From Lonicera japonica (taxonomy: Eukaryota > Streptophyta > Magnoliopsida > Dipsacales > Caprifoliaceae), in the NCBI GenBank assembly GCA_021464415.1, contig CM038468.1:1-64000 (forward strand): 64,000 nucleotides of DNA. Reading direction: 5' to 3'. Position 1 is the stretch's first letter. Every line of letters begins with the position of its first letter. Both the position numbers and the translations under genes were made by a program. The notes below the pieces were generated by a model. It ran no database searches. It saw only the letters and a program-made list of their open reading frames with translations, and was not told the origin of the DNA. Shown here piece by piece: positions 61,949 through 64,000 of this stretch.

Positions 61949-62759
61949 GAGTCTTGGTTGGCATTGCTGCTGCTCTCAGCCTGTTGATTTTCATAAATCT
62001 CCAATTCTAAAAGAGATTTTGAGGGACAGAAATGGTCCTAAAGGGTCCCTCAATCACCTCAGGCCCAACCTCTACACTCACAGCCACAGGTACCCCAGAA
62101 CAATCCACAGTCATCAGAATTGCAGCAGAAAGAAGGTGATGATGCTCCTCACAGTTCTGCCAGTGAGATGCAGGCACAGATTTCAATGTCCTCCCAGCTT
62201 AAAGTCCTCCTGCATTAATCATAATTCTTCTCAGAAATGCTGCTTTGGTGGTATTTATAAATCTCTTCAGTATAAGGAGATTTTGAGGGACAGAAATGGT
62301 ATTGTGGAATCCAATTTCAGTACTTCAGGTTCAGTAGCAGTCCATCCAAGCTCTTCTCCCTTGCAAACAGCAGTCCATTGCCTTTGCACTGCCTTGTACA
62401 ATGTTCAGCTTTGTGTTCATGGGACCCCTGGCCCAAGCAGCAGTTCTAATCTCACTATATTCTTCTCCCTTCAGCACAAATCCCAGTCAACCTCCACAGT
62501 CATTACAGATCCGACAGATTCTGCAGTCTACATTGCTGCATCTCTTCTCTGTCTTGTGATGTATTTTTTGTTTGCCTCTTGTATTGGGCAAAATATTAGC
62601 CATCTCTTTTTGGACCCTTATTGTATAGGTTTTTGTTTAGGCCTTTTGTTCTTAAATAATTGTTTTGTGGACTGTTCCTCTTCAGTCCAGAAAACAATTA
62701 TAGTGCCTTATTTCTTGGACCATTTTCTTCTCCTGCTTTGGTTTTTTTTTTTTTTGTAA
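61896..62759 (+). CDS. Putative ORF3, +1 frame (E7)
   Basis: 287 codons overlapping the ORF2 end in the +1 frame. The block KEILRDRNG occurs twice in it (near residues 38-48 and 126-136). The C-terminal 90 residues are strongly hydrophobic (ASLLCLVMYFLFASC, LLLLWFFFFL) and could form membrane segments if made. It keeps the same frame and position as in E1, E3, E4 and E6 despite divergent sequence. It may be noncoding. Confidence 0.4.
   Translation: MVLFLMITPGFLFTGSNESLGWHCCCSQPVDFHKSPILKEILRDRNGPKGSLNHLRPNLYTHSHRYPRTIHSHQNCSRKKVMMLLTVLPVRCRHRFQCPPSLKSSCINHNSSQKCCFGGIYKSLQYKEILRDRNGIVESNFSTSGSVAVHPSSSPLQTAVHCLCTALYNVQLCVHGTPGPSSSSNLTIFFSLQHKSQSTSTVITDPTDSAVYIAASLLCLVMYFLFASCIGQNISHLFLDPYCIGFCLGLLFLNNCFVDCSSSVQKTIIVPYFLDHFLLLLWFFFFL
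61993..62036 (+). other. EILRDRNG block, first copy (E7 3' UTR)
   Basis: AAATCTCC ... GAGATTTTGAGGGACAGA. E7 ORF2 itself has no matching complementary segment. Confidence 0.75.
62255..62300 (+). other. EILRDRNG block, second copy (E7 3' UTR)
   Basis: The same block 263 bp downstream in the same frame, so a tandem duplication within the 3' UTR. Confidence 0.75.
62656..62701 (+). other. 3' UTR stem-loop A (E7)
   Basis: ATAATTGTTTT / AAAACAATTAT and TGGACTG / CAGTCCA, nearly perfect, with stem bases changed on both sides relative to E1. Confidence 0.78.
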
Positions 62760-62825
62760 GGCTTTGGGGGTGAGCCACATACACCTTCCAACTTGTACTT
62801 CTTTTTTCTCTTTTATGTCATGCCT

Positions 62826-62846
62826 CTAGCTCCTTTGGGGAGTTAG
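62826..62846 (+). other. 3'-terminal hairpin B (E7)
   Basis: CTAGCTCC / GGAGTTAG with one mismatch, before the poly(A). Confidence 0.7.
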
Positions 62847-62871
62847 GGATTTTATAAAAAAAAAAAAAAAA

Positions 62872-62942
62872 CCCTAAACCCTAAACCCTAAACCCTAACC
62901 CCTAAACCCTAAACCCTAACAAGACCCGAAAAAAACCCTAAA
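62872..62942 (+). repeat. Telomeric repeat tract T7 with a short interruption
   Basis: About 48 bp of CCCTAAA units (one CCCCTAAA), then CAAGACCCGAAAAAA, then one more CCCTAAA before the E8 leader. Confidence 0.93.
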
Positions 62943-62944
62943 CA

Positions 62945-63010
62945 ATGCAAATTTCTAGAGAGAGAAAGTGCAAAAATTCTCTCCAACCTCTCTCCTCCCA
63001 CTTTTATTAA
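62945..63010 (+). CDS. Conserved leader uORF (E8)
   Basis: 21 codons, identical in peptide to the E3 uORF, ending 12 nt before the ORF1 ATG. Confidence 0.5.
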   Translation: MQISRERKCKNSLQPLSSHFY

Positions 63011-63022
63011 TTTTTTATTTCT

Positions 63023-64000
63023 ATGAATTTTCCGGCCACCTCTATGGGTTTTCCGGCCAACCACCACCACCCTCCGGCCACCGTTAACCACCCACCTCCT
63101 AACACTTTGGTACAGTCCTCCAGCATCTGCCCTGAGCCCTCTGACAGGTGTCACGCGCTCCACGCGCCACCACACACGCCTTTCCCTGCATCCCACGCGC
63201 CACCTTCCATAGTCCACGCGCCGCAAGAAATTCACAATCCTCCTCCACCATTCAACCACACACCTGCAGCAATCAATGAGCCACAAACCCAACAGATCTT
63301 TCACAGTTCATGAAGTTACAGCATAAATTAAATGAGCAAAATCAACAACTTCTGCAAATGTTCACAACAATGGTGAAAAGCAGAAATATCAATCAACCAC
63401 AGTCATCACACACAGAGAAGCAGCAGATAGCAGGTACACAAAGCAATGCCTCATTATCATTCAACCAAGCAATCCAAGAAGGAGAAGTTCTTGTACAAGA
63501 ATTTATAAATAATGCCAGAGAAGAAAATATTGATGCTCAGCTGTTACAAGTTCTAAACCAACAAAATACAGTTCAAAAAATTGATCTGCAAACAGCCACA
63601 GATATCCACAGGAAGGTCCCTTCTTCTTCAGTGCAACTGGATGCTGTAAATGTAGATTCAGGTGGTGTTACTGCTCAGGATAATCTGGAAAATGATCAGC
63701 CTCAGTTGGTGTTACATTCCAAAGACCAGCCTCCAATTGCTGTCTCCAATGGTGTTGTTAATCCGGAGGAAGAAGAAAGAAATAGGTTCTTGGCGCCAAA
63801 AGAGAATACCACTCTTTTACCCACAGGTTTTTGCTCAAACCAGGTTGTTAGCCCCAGGGTAAACCCCCAGATCACTGCAAATGTCAACTCTGCAGAGGGC
63901 AGTCTAAAAGCACCTGTCACCACTGATATTCCCATCAAAAAACCTTCTTATGCCAGCCTTTTGAAGCCCAAAATTGTACCTCCCAGCCTTCCTCTCAGTC
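63023..64000 (+). pseudogene. LINE ORF1, partial, one frameshift (E8)
   Basis: Starts MNFPATSMGFPANHHHPP and follows E3 ORF1 through the HAP region. One C is lost in the ACAAACCC stretch near 63286-63292 (E3 has CCCC), so the first frame stops at 63313. The E3-like protein goes on in the next frame (FMKLQHKLNEQNQQ) to the window edge, where the DUF4283-like core begins (KPSYASLLKPK near 63940). Confidence 0.88.

Larger units (their letters stand above)
56852..62871 (+). mobile_element. E7: 5'-truncated LINE of a divergent subfamily, ORF2 intact
   Basis: 6.0 kb starting inside ORF1 right after CCCTAAACC, with ORF2 fully open, a 3' UTR carrying two copies of the EILRDRNG block, both hairpins and poly(A). 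ORF2 differs from E3-E6 throughout (for example GDFNCSLGAHEKRG, FKISGQIPS), so this is another subfamily using the same target. Confidence 0.95.
62943..64000 (+). mobile_element. E8: LINE, 5' part, runs off the window
   Basis: The leader and ORF1 start are nearly identical to E3 (a few mismatches over about 1 kb), but the neighbouring elements differ. It is therefore a separate insertion of the same subfamily and not a copied segment. Confidence 0.94.

Overview
The window looks like nuclear DNA of a flowering plant. The evidence is seven tracts of the Arabidopsis-type telomere repeat (CCCTAAA on this strand), L1-clade LINEs of the plant type (DUF4283/CCHC ORF1; ORF2 with endonuclease, reverse transcriptase, zinc finger and a C-terminal RNase H), and a Ty3/Gypsy element of the plant Tat lineage with two RNase H domains. 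I see no host gene, tRNA or rRNA. Essentially every base belongs to a retrotransposon or to telomere repeat.

Layout: eight LINE copies (called E1-E8 here) stand head to tail, all on the + strand. Each one ends in a poly(A) run that passes directly into (CCCTAAA)n, and the next LINE starts where that tract stops. E1 1-5849 (left end outside the window, decayed); E2 5967-10120 (ORF1 only, no ORF2); E3 10207-17803; E4 17835-22551 (5' truncated at the ORF1/ORF2 junction); E5 22619-29596 plus 48113-48877 (split by the Gypsy element); E6 48892-56729; E7 56852-62871 (5' truncated, ORF2 fully open); E8 62943 to the right edge. The telomeric tracts between them are 14 to 122 bp. LINE 3' ends point away from the side to which the C-rich strand assigns the chromosome terminus, the same polarity as Drosophila HeT-A/TART. 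This is what priming on a TTTAGGG-strand 3' end would give. The LINEs share two 3' UTR hairpins with compensatory changes, an ATGA overlap of ORF1 and ORF2, a conserved leader uORF, and an open +1 frame (ORF3) that overlaps the end of ORF2 and fills the 3' UTR in the ORF2-bearing copies.

At 29597-48112 a complete 18.5 kb Tat-type element sits in the last codons of E5 ORF2, with a CATGC target duplication and two 1565-bp LTRs differing at three positions that I could find. It has gag, protease and RT/RH/aRH/integrase frames on the + strand. Behind pol it carries about 7.7 kb of extra DNA with minus-strand genes: a 418-codon single-exon ORF, and a multi-exon gene with clean phase-0 splice sites and a plant-mobile-domain-like segment. 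The palindrome TGTCGCGCGACA is repeated in the LTR and again just upstream of the TATA box of both minus-strand genes, so three promoters of one element share one architecture. The region also contains a 69-bp minisatellite (inside intron 1 of the antisense gene) and a 46-bp minisatellite.

In outline: LINE ORF1 (RNA binding) and ORF2 (nick plus reverse transcription) would add copies into telomeric repeats, E2 could only move with ORF2 supplied in trans, and the Tat element is a later and recent insertion into this array.
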